Part shown: positions 17,168 to 27,295 of the stretch, piece after piece | Layout: every line of letters starts with the position of its first letter | Position numbering within the stretch: position 1 is the first letter of the stretch | Assembly (NCBI RefSeq): GCF_018271995.1 | Contig: NZ_JAGUCO010000016.1 | Location: 61,946-125,945 of the forward strand | DNA length: 64,000 nt | Origin: Carboxylicivirga linearis | Lineage (GTDB): Bacteria; Bacteroidota; Bacteroidia; Bacteroidales; Marinilabiliaceae | Direction: 5' to 3' | Notes under the pieces: model-generated | What the model was told of the DNA's origin: nothing | The model's database searches: none | The model's input: only the letters and a program-made list of their open reading frames with translations | Translations under genes and position numbers: made by a program

Positions 17168-19441
17168 TTAATTCATTGTGAATGTAGTATCAATTGTTTC
17201 GATTGAATTTCCTCCAACCATTATCTTAAACTTTCCGGACTCTAAAACATAAGCTCCATTTGGATGAAAGTAACCCAATTCATCTTTACCTAATGTAAAA
17301 GAAACTTCTTTCGACTCGCCAGGAGCAAGCTCCACCTTCTTAAATCCTTTTAATTCTTTAACAGGTCGAGCATAGGTTGCTACTTCATCACGAATATACA
17401 ATTGAATCACTTCTTTCCCCTTCACTTTACCCGAATTGGTAACTGTGACCATCACCTTAACCTCATCTCCTGTTGATATCTCATTTTTATCTAAATGCAG
17501 ATTTGAATACATAAAAGAAGTATAACTTAATCCATAGCCGAATGGATACAATGGTGTATTAGGAGAGTCGGTATAGCGCGACCATAGGTTGCCCATGTCA
17601 TCACCAACAGGTCTCCCTGTATTTTTATGATTGTAGTAGATAGGAACCTGACCAACATTACGAGGAAAAGTCATTGGCAATTTACCAGATGGATTGTATT
17701 TACCAAACAAGACATCAGCTATGGCATTTCCAGCTTCTGAACCAGCGTGCCAGGTTTCCAAAATTGCCGGTGCTTTTTCTGCCAACTCAGGAATAACAAC
17801 AGGACGGCCTGTCATCAGAACCACTACAACATTTTTATTGACTTTATAAATCGCCTCGAACAACTCATTCTGAAGGCCAGACAAAGTAATATCTGTTTGA
17901 CTCCGACCTTCACCCGATTGATAAGCATCTTCACCAATTGCCAGCAATACAACATCCGATTTTTTGGCAGCCCTTACCGCTTCTTTAAAAGCAGATCGAT
18001 CATCATTATTAAAATTAAGGATATTGCCAAAAGTACGATCACCAGTTACCAAATCACAACCTTTGGCATAGTTAACTTTTATGCCGGTTCCTACAGCAGA
18101 CTTCACACCTTCAAGCAAGGAAACAGCAGAATTAGAAATAGCCTGAGCTCTCCAATTACCCAAAGGTGAATCTTTATCATCTGCCAATGGACCTATAACT
18201 GCGATGGATTTAACAGCCTCATCAATTGGTAAAATTTGCTTCTCATTCCTTAACAATACCATTGATTCGCGCGCTACTTTTCGAGCTGCTTCTTTATGCT
18301 CATCGGTTAATAAATTATTCTTCTCACGCTCATCATTACAATATTTATATGGGTCATCGAACAACCCTAAACGATATTTAATTCTTAGAATACGGCGAAC
18401 TGCATCATCAATGTATTTTACATCAACCTCTCCTGATTCAACCAATTCCTTAAGATAGGCTAAATAAGCATGAGCTTCCATATCCATATCAGAACCTCCT
18501 TTAACAGCCCTTAAGGCGGCTTCTTTCAAATCAGCTGCCGCACCATGTTGAATCATTTCACCAATACTATTCCAGTCTGAAACCACAAAACCATCAAATC
18601 CCCATTGCCCTTTTAATAAAGTACGTTGAAGATAAGAACTGGCTGTAGCCGGCATTCCATCAATAGTATTAAACGAATTCATAAATGTAGCTACCCCAGC
18701 ATCACTTGCCGCTTTAAAAGGAGGAAGCACTACATTATGCAAGGATTCTCCTCCGATCTCAACCGCATTATAATCTCTTCCAGACTCCGAAAAAGCATAA
18801 CCTGCAAAGTGTTTGGCGCATGCTGCAATGGTATTCTCATTACTTAAATCACTCCCTTGAAAACCTTCAACTCTGGCTTTTGCAAAGGCTGATCCTAAAT
18901 AAGCATCCTCACCAGCTCCTTCCATAACACGCCCCCAGCGAGCATCACGACCAACATCAACCATTGGAGCAAATGTCCATTGCAAACCTGTAGCGGCAGC
19001 TTCTTTTGCAGCTACAGATGCGGATAACATAGCCAATTCCGGATCCCATGAAGCTGCTTCACCCAGTGGAATAGGGAACATCGTTTGATGACCATGCACT
19101 ACATCGTAACCAAAAATTAAAGGAATACCCAATCTACTGTTATCAACCACCAGTTGTTGAGCCTTACGTGTTGCTTCAGCCCCCACAACATTCAACATCG
19201 ACCCAACATGTCCATTTTTAAGATCTTCCAACAATTGTTGAGAGTTGTTATTTTTAGGAGCCGGACCTGTCATCTCCCATTGACCAGTTCGTTGATTCAT
19301 CTGTCCGATTTTTTCCTCCAAGGTCATTTTCCCTAAAAGAGCCTCAACAAAGCGTTCTTCCTCTGAATTACTTCCGGAAGATGACGAACATGCATTCAAC
19401 AATAAAAGCATAACGATTAAAATACCTACTATATGTTTCAT
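17168..19441 (-). CDS. bglX: GH3 beta-glucosidase lipoprotein (BglX-like)
   Basis: Hydrolyses terminal beta-linked glucose from oligosaccharides at the cell envelope. Seen: lipobox LLLNAC near residue 18; GH3 N-terminal barrel with KHFAGYAFSESGRDYN and the nucleophile Asp in GFDGFVVSDWNSIGEM; GH3 C-terminal domain from about residue 395; and a C-terminal fibronectin III-like domain (about 660-750). Length 757 residues. It lies downstream of cellobiose phosphorylase, separated by a terminator-like hairpin. With the phosphorylase and symporter it forms a cellobiose/cellodextrin locus. Exact substrate is not fixed by sequence. Confidence 0.93.
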   Translation of the reverse strand: MKHIVGILIVMLLLLNACSSSSGSNSEEERFVEALLGKMTLEEKIGQMNQRTGQWEMTGPAPKNNNSQQLLEDLKNGHVGSMLNVVGAEATRKAQQLVVDNSRLGIPLIFGYDVVHGHQTMFPIPLGEAASWDPELAMLSASVAAKEAAATGLQWTFAPMVDVGRDARWGRVMEGAGEDAYLGSAFAKARVEGFQGSDLSNENTIAACAKHFAGYAFSESGRDYNAVEIGGESLHNVVLPPFKAASDAGVATFMNSFNTIDGMPATASSYLQRTLLKGQWGFDGFVVSDWNSIGEMIQHGAAADLKEAALRAVKGGSDMDMEAHAYLAYLKELVESGEVDVKYIDDAVRRILRIKYRLGLFDDPYKYCNDEREKNNLLTDEHKEAARKVARESMVLLRNEKQILPIDEAVKSIAVIGPLADDKDSPLGNWRAQAISNSAVSLLEGVKSAVGTGIKVNYAKGCDLVTGDRTFGNILNFNNDDRSAFKEAVRAAKKSDVVLLAIGEDAYQSGEGRSQTDITLSGLQNELFEAIYKVNKNVVVVLMTGRPVVIPELAEKAPAILETWHAGSEAGNAIADVLFGKYNPSGKLPMTFPRNVGQVPIYYNHKNTGRPVGDDMGNLWSRYTDSPNTPLYPFGYGLSYTSFMYSNLHLDKNEISTGDEVKVMVTVTNSGKVKGKEVIQLYIRDEVATYARPVKELKGFKKVELAPGESKEVSFTLGKDELGYFHPNGAYVLESGKFKIMVGGNSIETIDTTFTMN

Positions 19442-19475
19442 AAGATGAATTTATTTTTCCTAGAAAGGAACTAAA

Positions 19476-19503
19476 AAGGCTGCCATTAAAAAATGACAGC
19501 CTT
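19476..19503 (-). terminator. Hairpin between phosphorylase and GH3 genes
   Basis: AAGGCTGcCAT pairs with ATGaCAGCCTT (one mismatch); on the minus strand five T follow. It would end or reduce transcription from the phosphorylase gene into the GH3 gene. Confidence 0.6.
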
Positions 19504-19572
19504 CATATTATTTATATCTCATATTAATTTGATAATATGAAATTGTTGCAAATCATTTTTGAATCTACATTT

Positions 19573-22005
19573 CTAAATTTCGACTTTTACCTCAACAGTT
19601 TCAGCGTCCTGAATAGGAATTATATTACCAGTAATTAGTTCGCCATTCACCCATGTTTTTTTACTTGATGTAGAAGAGCCACCTTTATTAATTACTTCAA
19701 TATTATATTGAGTTCCTCTGAATTTACGTTTCACCTTAAATCCATTCCAATCGGCCGGAATACATGGATCCACAATTAAACCATTATAATGCGGTCGGAT
19801 CCCTAATATATACTGACTGATGGTATAGAAATTCCAGGCAGCAGTACCTGTTAGCCACGAATTTTTAGCTTCCCCTGGTTTGAAAGCATCCTTACCGGCA
19901 ATCATTTGCGAGTATACATACGGTTCTGTTTTATGCAGATCACTGATTTCTTCGAGATATGCCGGACATATTTTCCTAAAATAATCCCAGGCTCTATCTG
20001 CATTTCCATTTAAAACTTCACCAATAATTACCCAAGGGTTATTATGACAGAAGATACCTGCATTTTCTTTATATCCGGCAGGATAAGATGAAATTTCTCC
20101 ATACTCAACCACGTACTCCGAAAAAGGAGGATTATTTAATACAATCCCATATTCGCAGTCAAGACGCTCTTTAACCGCATCCAGTGCTTTGGTAGTCATT
20201 CCTTCTTCTTTACCAATCTCGGCCATTGTACACCAGCCTTGCGATTCGATAAAAATCTGACCTTCCTTATTTTCTTTACTTCCTACTTTTTTACCGTAAA
20301 AGTCATATGCACGAAGGTACCAATCACCATCCCAACCATGTTGTTTTACAGCTTCAATCATAGCATCAACATGTTTCTGAGCGCGAGCTGCTTCCTCTTC
20401 TTTACCCAACACTTTACACAGCTCGATATAATCGCGACCATAAACCACAAACAAACCTGCAATCATTAATGATTCAGCTTTTGAACCTTCCGTTTTATTT
20501 TCAGTGGTTTGGAATGATTCATTAGGATCATTAGAGAAACAGTTTAGATTTAAACAGTCGTTCCAATCCGCACGACCAATCAATGGCAATCCGTGAGGAC
20601 CTAAATTATTGATAACATGATCAAAAGAAATAGTCAAATGATCGAACATTGATTTGGCAACACTCATATCATTATCAAAAGGCACCATTTCATCCAAAAT
20701 AGTAAAATCGCCACTTTCTTTAATATAGCTAACAACACCTAAAATCAACCACATCGGATCGTCATTAAATCCACCACCAATGTCGTTATTACCTCGTTTG
20801 GTTAATGGTTGATATTGGTGATAACATCCACCATCAGGGAATTGAGTGGAAGCAATATCAATAATACGCTCACGGGCGCGTTCCGGAATTTGATGTACAA
20901 ATCCTATTAAATCTTGATTTGAATCGCGGAATCCCATTCCGCGACCTATTCCACTTTCGAAATAAGAAGCTGAACGAGAGAAATTAAAGGTAATCATACA
21001 TTGATACTGATTCCAGATGTTCACCATCCTGTCCAGCTTTTCATCACCCGAATCAACAGTATAAACATCCAACAAATCTTCCCAATAAGCTTTCAATTCA
21101 GTAAAAGCAGTATCTACTTTTTCGGCTGTATCAAACTTAGCTAAAGTTGCCTTAGCTTTTGTTTTATTGATCACCCCCTTACTCTCCCACTTTTCGTCCT
21201 GAGCATTTTCAACATATCCCAAAACAAAAACAAAATCTTTGCTCTCACCAGGTTTTAATTCCACCTCAATATAATGCGAAGCTACAGGCGACCATCCATG
21301 AGCCACACTCATCCCCGGCTTCCCTTCTAATACTTTTTGAGGCTCATGAAAGCCATTATACAAACCAAAGAAAGTTTCACGATCGGTATCATAACCATCA
21401 ATCTCGGTATTCACCGAGTAATAAGCATAATGGTTGCGACGCTCCTTATATTCTGTTTTGTGATAAATAGTAGATCCTTCAACCTCTACCTCCCCGGTTG
21501 AGAAATTACGCTGGAAGTTTTCCATGTCAGTAGCCGCATTCCATAGCGCCCACTCCATAAAAGAAAACAACTTAAGCTTTTTAGTTTCGTCGGAATTATT
21601 GGTAAGTGTCATTTTTTGTACTTCTGCCCATGTTTTTAATGGAACAAAAAACAACAAATCAGCTGTCACACCATCTTTTTCACCTTTTATTTTGGTATAG
21701 TTCATACCGTGACGACACTCATAATTATCCAAAGGAGTTTTACAAGGCTTCCATCCCGGAGACCATACCGAATCACCATCATTGATATAGAAGTAACGCC
21801 CTCCGTTATCCATGGGCACGTTATTATATCTATACCTGGTAATACGTCTGAATTTGGCATCTTTATAAAAAGAATAACCACCTGCCGTATTGGAGATCAA
21901 AGAAAAGAAATCCTCATTACCCAAATAATTAATCCAGGGCCAGGGTGTTTGAGGAGTAGTAATTACATACTCTTTCGCTACATCATCAAAAAATCCAAAT
22001 TTCAT
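19573..22005 (-). CDS. GH94 cellobiose phosphorylase
   Basis: Phosphorolysis of cellobiose to glucose 1-phosphate and glucose in the cytoplasm, saving ATP compared with hydrolysis. Seen: N-terminal [18 protein letters not shown] and [38 protein letters not shown], and the catalytic region [13 protein letters not shown] with [13 protein letters not shown], whose Asp is the expected general acid. At 810 residues it matches cellobiose phosphorylases rather than the longer cellodextrin or cyclic-glucan enzymes. No signal peptide. It sits 30 bases after the GPH symporter. Confidence 0.93.
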   Translation of the reverse strand: MKFGFFDDVAKEYVITTPQTPWPWINYLGNEDFFSLISNTAGGYSFYKDAKFRRITRYRYNNVPMDNGGRYFYINDGDSVWSPGWKPCKTPLDNYECRHGMNYTKIKGEKDGVTADLLFFVPLKTWAEVQKMTLTNNSDETKKLKLFSFMEWALWNAATDMENFQRNFSTGEVEVEGSTIYHKTEYKERRNHYAYYSVNTEIDGYDTDRETFFGLYNGFHEPQKVLEGKPGMSVAHGWSPVASHYIEVELKPGESKDFVFVLGYVENAQDEKWESKGVINKTKAKATLAKFDTAEKVDTAFTELKAYWEDLLDVYTVDSGDEKLDRMVNIWNQYQCMITFNFSRSASYFESGIGRGMGFRDSNQDLIGFVHQIPERARERIIDIASTQFPDGGCYHQYQPLTKRGNNDIGGGFNDDPMWLILGVVSYIKESGDFTILDEMVPFDNDMSVAKSMFDHLTISFDHVINNLGPHGLPLIGRADWNDCLNLNCFSNDPNESFQTTENKTEGSKAESLMIAGLFVVYGRDYIELCKVLGKEEEAARAQKHVDAMIEAVKQHGWDGDWYLRAYDFYGKKVGSKENKEGQIFIESQGWCTMAEIGKEEGMTTKALDAVKERLDCEYGIVLNNPPFSEYVVEYGEISSYPAGYKENAGIFCHNNPWVIIGEVLNGNADRAWDYFRKICPAYLEEISDLHKTEPYVYSQMIAGKDAFKPGEAKNSWLTGTAAWNFYTISQYILGIRPHYNGLIVDPCIPADWNGFKVKRKFRGTQYNIEVINKGGSSTSSKKTWVNGELITGNIIPIQDAETVEVKVEI

Positions 22006-22035
22006 TTTATCTGTATTATAACTAGTTCAAATAAT

Positions 22036-23640
22036 TTATTTTGCAGCTCTTCGTGCATCCAGCTCAATATTAATCTCATCCATTTTAGATTGATTAAGCG
22101 GATAAATCGTCATTAAAACAGCTGCCAACAAAGCAACCAAAGCGGGTATCCAGCTCATCAACATTTTAATTGCAGGTATCGCTCCTTCAATCGTTGATGA
22201 ATCCATTCCGTCATAATGATATGCAGCCAAAACAGCACCAATAAGCGCAGCTGCCAAACCTCCACCAAACTTGGTTACAAATGATCCAGCGGAATAGATT
22301 AAACCAGTAGCACGACGACCATTTTTATATTCTGAATAATCAGCAGCATCTCCAAGCATCGTAAAAAACAGTGTAGGAAAAATGGCTGCTCCAAATTCAG
22401 AAACAATACCAATAGTAAATATGGCGCCTATATCATCTGAGCCACAGAAAAGAAACAAAGCATTTACTCCACCTGAAAACAATAAAGCATAGATAAATAA
22501 TCTTCTTTTTCCAAAGATTTTACTAAGCGGAGCCGTTACCATTGCTCCAACTATAGATGCTATCATTAGTCCTACAAGGAATGAAGCGGCTAATAATTGA
22601 TTATTTACATATAAAGTAAAATAATACATTACCATACCTTGCTTTGTTGAATTATAAATGGTCCATAATAACCCAACTATCAATAAAACCAACCATGGCT
22701 TATTCTTAACTAAATCTTTCAGATCTCTTAACAAGTTTGTCTTCTGCTCCATTGGTGGAGCAATTCGCTCCTTTGTACTGGCAAATGTGATAAACATAAA
22801 AAGAGCCAGAAAAACCGACATTACGTATATTGAATAACTGTAGCCCTTTTTTTGGTTAATTAATCGAATTTTATCTGCTGATAAGCTTTCTTCTCCTTCC
22901 ACAATAAAGGAATAATCCTGATCGGCCTCCATTGAGAAACTTATATATTTTCCCGGTTCCTTATCTGGATTCTTACTTACATCAGACCATATTATAGTAG
23001 CAATACCATCTTCCGTTTTAATATTGGCATTGGGTACATTCTGAGGTGTTGAAACCACCACTTCATACTTTGATTGGTTGAGTTCGGTAATATTAATTTC
23101 CGGATTCACATTACCAAAATGAGCAACTAAATACAACAAAGCACCTTGTACTATCATTCCACCTGCAAATGCCCCAACCATTCGATATGATCCTATACTG
23201 GTTCGTTCTTTGTTATCTCCTGTCATCACAGCCATCAAAGCTCCATAAGGGATATTATTAGCTGTGTAAATCAGTGTAAATAGAATGTAAGTCGAATAGG
23301 CATAGATCAATTTACCGGTTGGCCCCAAATCAGGAGTGGTAAATAGCAGAGATAAAATAACAGCTAATGGAATGGCTGTCCATAATACCCAAGGTCTGAA
23401 CTTTCCATATTTCGAATTGGTCATATCACCAATAACCCCCATACCAACATCACTTACACCATCGCTAAAGCGGGCAACTAACAACAATAATCCAGCTGCA
23501 GCTGGTGCTAGTCCAAATACATCTGTATAAAAAAATAGTAAAAAAGTAGATACGCCACGCCATGCAATGTTTGCAGCACCGTCGCCTAAAGCATAACCAA
23601 CTTTCTCAAAAACTGAGACTTTGTTTGTTCTTTTGTCCAT
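22036..23640 (-). CDS. GPH-family sugar:cation symporter with periplasmic insert
   Basis: A 534-residue MFS transporter of the glycoside-pentoside-hexuronide (MelB-like) family. Seen: N-terminal EKVGYALGDGAANIAWRGVSTF and the conserved RFSDGVSDVGMGVIGDMTNSKYGKFRPW loop with its Asp residues; about twelve helices. Residues about 176-267, between helices 5 and 6, form an extra 90-residue soluble region rich in beta-type sequence, placed in the periplasm by the MelB topology. The gene lies between the regulator and cellobiose phosphorylase, so cellobiose or short cellodextrins are the likely cargo. Confidence 0.9.
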   Translation of the reverse strand: MDKRTNKVSVFEKVGYALGDGAANIAWRGVSTFLLFFYTDVFGLAPAAAGLLLLVARFSDGVSDVGMGVIGDMTNSKYGKFRPWVLWTAIPLAVILSLLFTTPDLGPTGKLIYAYSTYILFTLIYTANNIPYGALMAVMTGDNKERTSIGSYRMVGAFAGGMIVQGALLYLVAHFGNVNPEINITELNQSKYEVVVSTPQNVPNANIKTEDGIATIIWSDVSKNPDKEPGKYISFSMEADQDYSFIVEGEESLSADKIRLINQKKGYSYSIYVMSVFLALFMFITFASTKERIAPPMEQKTNLLRDLKDLVKNKPWLVLLIVGLLWTIYNSTKQGMVMYYFTLYVNNQLLAASFLVGLMIASIVGAMVTAPLSKIFGKRRLFIYALLFSGGVNALFLFCGSDDIGAIFTIGIVSEFGAAIFPTLFFTMLGDAADYSEYKNGRRATGLIYSAGSFVTKFGGGLAAALIGAVLAAYHYDGMDSSTIEGAIPAIKMLMSWIPALVALLAAVLMTIYPLNQSKMDEINIELDARRAAK

Positions 23641-23649
23641 TATTTGGCT

Positions 23650-24387
23650 TTATACTAAGAAATTAAGTATTTCCTTCCTGGTTTTTTCATAAACTTCGCG
23701 GCTAAACATATATAAACGAGCAGGTTTATGAGCCACTCCTTTTTGCTTTTCATCCAAAGGAATTAAATACTTCATACGCCCTACTTTTTTTCGGAAGTTT
23801 CTTTTATCAAAGGTGGTATCTAATATTATCTCGTATACTTTTTGTAATTGTGAAAGCGTAAATTTATCCGGCAATAATTCAAACCCAATTGGTTCATGTA
23901 TTAATTTATTACGCATTGCAACAAGCGCCTCTGACAGAATCAAATTATGGTCAAATCCCAACTCTCCAACTTCTTCAACCGGCATCCAGCGCACATTTCT
24001 TCCCTTCCACTCTAATGTTACTTTTTGCGTTGCCAACAATGCAAAAAAGCCAATCGATACAATCCTTTTGTCAGGATCTCTATTATCGTGAAGCAACCAT
24101 TTTCGATCATTTTCCTTCTTTAACCGATCAGGTGCCGCAAAGGTCTTAAACTGTTCAAGATAAATATTTCTCAGCCCGGTTAAATCATATAAAATCCTAT
24201 CAGCGGCTTCTACTATAGTCTCATCTTCGTAAATATGATTACCTGTAAGTGTTAAATCAGAAAATTCATCGCTTCCATCGTCAGCTTTAAGTGTTCGATC
24301 TACAACAAGAACATTTAGTTTCTCCGAATCAAAACCAAATATTACACAGTCAACTGAAATATAATTATTTAATTTTCTATTAGACAT
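23650..24387 (-). CDS. NrtR-like Nudix-related transcriptional regulator
   Basis: A 245-residue protein with an N-terminal Nudix fold (about residues 8-150) and a C-terminal winged HTH (about 165-240, with FTLSQLQKVYEIILDTTFDKRNFRKKVGRM). Relatives in Bacteroidota regulate sugar genes such as arabinose use. The Nudix box is broken: the expected RELxEETGL reads RILYDLTGL at 64-72, so hydrolysis is unlikely and the domain probably binds an effector. It is the first gene before the symporter (9-base gap) and likely controls the cellobiose locus and itself. Confidence 0.88.
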   Translation of the reverse strand: MSNRKLNNYISVDCVIFGFDSEKLNVLVVDRTLKADDGSDEFSDLTLTGNHIYEDETIVEAADRILYDLTGLRNIYLEQFKTFAAPDRLKKENDRKWLLHDNRDPDKRIVSIGFFALLATQKVTLEWKGRNVRWMPVEEVGELGFDHNLILSEALVAMRNKLIHEPIGFELLPDKFTLSQLQKVYEIILDTTFDKRNFRKKVGRMKYLIPLDEKQKGVAHKPARLYMFSREVYEKTRKEILNFLV

Positions 24388-24418
24388 AAAGAATAGTCAC
24401 TCATTTTTTGGGTCAAAA

Positions 24419-24451
24419 TATACACCAATTGTGTTAGTGTTATTTATACAC
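24419..24451 (-). promoter_or_regulatory. Candidate operator of the cellobiose locus
   Basis: TATACAC, then GTGTTAGTGTTA, then TATACAC within 33 bases, 32 bases before the regulator start codon. The GTGT and ACAC ends form inverted pairs. This is the only repeated motif in the promoter region, so it is a candidate site for the Nudix-like regulator. The match is by eye, not by a known consensus. Confidence 0.35.
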
Positions 24452-24928
24452 TTTTACAACAGGCAGCTAATATAGGTTTTTATTTTTAGGTTTTCAAACA
24501 AGCTTAATAAAATGTTAACGATACTTAATGAATATTGACCTGATCATATTATAACGATTCAGCATATAACAAGGATTAACTGAGAAATATGAATCATATT
24601 TAGAATTAATCTAAATTTATCACAAAAACTCACAACACAAACAAACACACTGATGCACATATAGATATATTACATCTTAATATAATCCATGTATTTTAAA
24701 TTGAGTAAATCTTTAATAAAACTATAAGGTCAACAGTTTGAATTTGAACAAGAAAGCTAGTTACTTGTTGAATAGACGTCAACCCGCCTGAATCTAAAAG
24801 AATGTTAAAGAATAAGGAAAAAATTCAGTAATCTGGATTAATTTTTAATTTTACCGTCCCTTGAAATATTATTAAATAATTAGAGAGTAAATATTGCAAA
24901 TTCATAACACTAAAAAATATAATTCATT
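24452..24928. other. Intergenic region before mdh
   Basis: About 480 AT-rich bases between the divergent cellobiose locus and mdh. I see no supported gene, RNA or repeat. TAATTTTA at 24849-24856 is a near match to the -7 consensus and could belong to the mdh promoter. Confidence 0.4.
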
Positions 24929-25861
24929 ATGAAAGTAACCGTTGTAGGAGCCGGTAATGTAGGTGCAACATGTGCAGATGTTTTAGCGTATCGAGAAATT
25001 GCCAATGAGGTAATTTTAGTTGACATTAAAGAGGGTGTTGCCGAAGGTAAAGCTTTGGATATATGGCAAAAAGCACCAATTAACTTATATGATACCAGAA
25101 CAGTAGGGGTTACCAATGATTACTCTAAAACTGCTGACTCGGATGTTGTGGTTATTACTTCCGGTCTTCCTCGCAAACCAGGAATGACACGTGACGACTT
25201 AATTGAGACCAACGCCGGAATTGTTAAATCTGTTACAGAGCAAGTTGTAAAATATTCACCTGAAGCTAAAATTGTTATCGTTTCCAACCCATTGGACGTA
25301 ATGACTTATCAGGCACACCTAACATCTAAATTTCCACGCACCAAAGTAATGGGTATGGCCGGAATCTTAGATACCGCTCGCTACAGAGCTTTCCTTGCTG
25401 AAGAATTGAATGTTTCACCAAAAGATATTCAGGCAGTATTAATGGGTGGTCATGGAGATACTATGGTACCACTTCCTCGCTACACTACTGTTGGTGGTAT
25501 TCCAGTAACTGAATTGATTGATGCCGAAAAATTGGATGCTATTATTGAACGTACAAAATTTGGTGGTGGAGAGTTAGTAAAATTAATGGGCACCTCAGCA
25601 TGGTATGCTCCTGGTTCGGCTGCTGCTCAAATGGTTGAAGCAATTATCAAAGATCAGAAACGCGTTTTCCCTGTATGTATTAAACTTGATGGAGAATACG
25701 GAATAGATGACTGTTATCTTGGAGTACCTGTTGTATTAGGTAAGAATGGTGTAGAAAAAGTAATTGAGCTTCAACTTAACGATGAAGAAAAAGAACTATT
25801 ACTTGAAAGTCGCAAGCACGTTCGTGAAGTAATGGAAGTTCTTGAAAAATCAGGAAAGTAA
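24929..25861 (+). CDS. mdh: Malate dehydrogenase
   Basis: NAD-dependent malate/oxaloacetate conversion, cytoplasm. Seen: KVTVVGAGNVGATCAD nucleotide-binding loop, the mobile loop GLPRKPGMTRDDL whose first Arg selects malate over lactate, VSNPLDVMTYQA and the catalytic His in MGGHGDTMVPL. At 310 residues it is of the lactate-dehydrogenase-like type. Monocistronic with a strong terminator. Confidence 0.97.
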   Translation: MKVTVVGAGNVGATCADVLAYREIANEVILVDIKEGVAEGKALDIWQKAPINLYDTRTVGVTNDYSKTADSDVVVITSGLPRKPGMTRDDLIETNAGIVKSVTEQVVKYSPEAKIVIVSNPLDVMTYQAHLTSKFPRTKVMGMAGILDTARYRAFLAEELNVSPKDIQAVLMGGHGDTMVPLPRYTTVGGIPVTELIDAEKLDAIIERTKFGGGELVKLMGTSAWYAPGSAAAQMVEAIIKDQKRVFPVCIKLDGEYGIDDCYLGVPVVLGKNGVEKVIELQLNDEEKELLLESRKHVREVMEVLEKSGK

Positions 25862-25883
25862 TTCCCTTGAGATATTAAATAAG

Positions 25884-25912
25884 AACCCATCTTTCTAAAA
25901 GATGGGTTTTTT
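25884..25912 (+). terminator. Intrinsic terminator after mdh
   Basis: An 11-bp stem AACCCATCTTT/AAAGATGGGTT with a tight 3-base loop, followed by a T run, 22 bases after the stop. Confidence 0.88.
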
Positions 25913-26056
25913 ATTGTTCGAAAATGAACATGAAATTGTTTAATATCGTTCATTTTTAAAACCTCCAGACAGCACCTTTCACCACATAACACCCTGTTAA
26001 ACTAATAATTACATAAAATGGCATAAAGTCTGTTATTAATTTAACAACTAAATAAT

Positions 26057-26061
26057 GGAGG
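26057..26061 (+). promoter_or_regulatory. Shine-Dalgarno site that sets the start of the W-M repeat gene
   Basis: GGAGG lies eight bases before the ATG at 26070. The earlier in-frame ATG at 26055 overlaps this site, so 26070 is the real start. Such a strong site is uncommon among the genes in this window. Confidence 0.65.
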
Positions 26062-26069
26062 ATATAGTC

Positions 26070-26780
26070 ATGAAAACTGAAATTAATCACACCCACAAAA
26101 ACTCAACTGCTAATTACATTTTCTTTGGTATTACTTTGAGTATTTTTACTTTGAGCATTTACTTTTCATTTGTTCAAAAAGGTACAGAACTATACACTAG
26201 TGCAAGTGTAACATCAATATTAAACCGTCAGGCAACAACCACCATACCCGTTACTGAAGTTACACCAATTGATTTAAAAGAATATTTAACCGACGTCGTT
26301 GAAGAGCCTATAGCAATAGATAACTGGATGACAGATGCATCATGGACTTCAACCACTACTACTTTAGATTATATTAATGCTGATTATATTGAAGAAGCAA
26401 TACCTGTTCAAGAGTGGATGGTATCAACAGAGTCATGGAATGTAGCAACCGATATAGAAGTTACAGAAACAGCAATACCTATTGAGAGTTGGATGTTAAA
26501 TACATCAGAATGGAATTTAGTAAATAACAGCTACTTTAGTGAATCTGCCCTAATGGAAGAAACCATTCCGTTAGAAAGTTGGATGCTTAGCGTTGAAAGC
26601 TGGGGCGTAACCTATGATGAAAACTTTACTGAAGCAGATATTCCCTTGGAAAACTGGATGCTTTCAACTTCTACTTGGCAAGATATAGAATTACAAAATG
26701 TTCATTACGAGGAAGCTGATATAGCAATAGAATCATGGATGTTAAACATTTCCGATTGGGAGAACACCCTTAACATATAA
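26070..26780 (+). CDS. Membrane-anchored protein with six W-M...W repeats, unknown
   Basis: Not a family I can assign. The 236-residue protein has a short charged N-terminus, one transmembrane helix (about residues 16-36) and an acidic outer part with six copies of the motif [IA]-x-[LIV]-[ED]-x-W-M-x-x-x-x-x-(x)-W. Trp-Met falls at 86, 116, 141, 171, 197 and 223, and a second Trp six or seven residues later; periods are 25-30 residues. The part outside the membrane is very poor in Lys/Arg and has no Cys. It is monocistronic between mdh and a beta-helix lipoprotein, with its own terminator. Topology puts the repeats in the periplasm if the helix is an uncleaved signal anchor. Confidence 0.8.
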   Translation: MKTEINHTHKNSTANYIFFGITLSIFTLSIYFSFVQKGTELYTSASVTSILNRQATTTIPVTEVTPIDLKEYLTDVVEEPIAIDNWMTDASWTSTTTTLDYINADYIEEAIPVQEWMVSTESWNVATDIEVTETAIPIESWMLNTSEWNLVNNSYFSESALMEETIPLESWMLSVESWGVTYDENFTEADIPLENWMLSTSTWQDIELQNVHYEEADIAIESWMLNISDWENTLNI

Positions 26781-26812
26781 GTAACAACTCATTAAGACTA
26801 TATTCTCCCCCT

Positions 26813-26840
26813 AAAGCGAAGAAACTTTCTTCGCTTTTTT
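26813..26840 (+). terminator. Intrinsic terminator after W-M repeat gene
   Basis: AAAGCGAAG/CTTCGCTTT stem with a 7-base loop, followed by T. It closes the gene 32 bases after its stop. Confidence 0.85.
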
Positions 26841-27295
26841 ATTTCCCTTTGTTCAATCTAATTACCCCTTACCTTTATCATTTATCTCAACGGCCTCATG
26901 ATGCAATGCAAATCTTTTATAATACAACATCAATAACGCTTTAATTGGCAAGGCTAAATGCCTTCCTATCAATCCCATTAAACTTCCCCATATTGAGGAA
27001 GCTAATAATTTTGCTTTTAGCAAATTAACTTATCACATAATAATTTTAGCTAAAATTCCGTTGTAAAGATGTAGTTATTTTCTGAGTGAAGCATTTAGAA
27101 TTTATTTGTTAATATTTGTTTATTTTTATTGCAATTATTTAATTTTTTTATTGATTTTTCTTCAACCTTTACTTATTTTGCATATGGGAAAGGTTATAGC
27201 AAGAAGTTCAATTCCATTTTTTATTTTTGCACACTGATTCTACCAACGAAGATTTTTAAACAACCATTACTGTTACAGTTGATTACGAAGTACAA
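26841..27295. other. Gene-free stretch before the beta-helix lipoprotein
   Basis: About 455 AT-rich bases. I see no supported ORF. Two short inverted repeats occur (CTTCC...GGAAG near 26980-27000 and TTTGC...GCAAA near 27010-27025), neither followed by a clear T run on the plus strand. The right end carries a likely promoter. Confidence 0.4.
27222..27229 (+). promoter_or_regulatory. -7 element of the lipoprotein/phosphodiesterase pair
   Basis: TATTTTTG matches TAnnTTTG about 67 bases before the lipoprotein ATG. No good TTTG partner is visible at the expected distance upstream. Confidence 0.4.
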
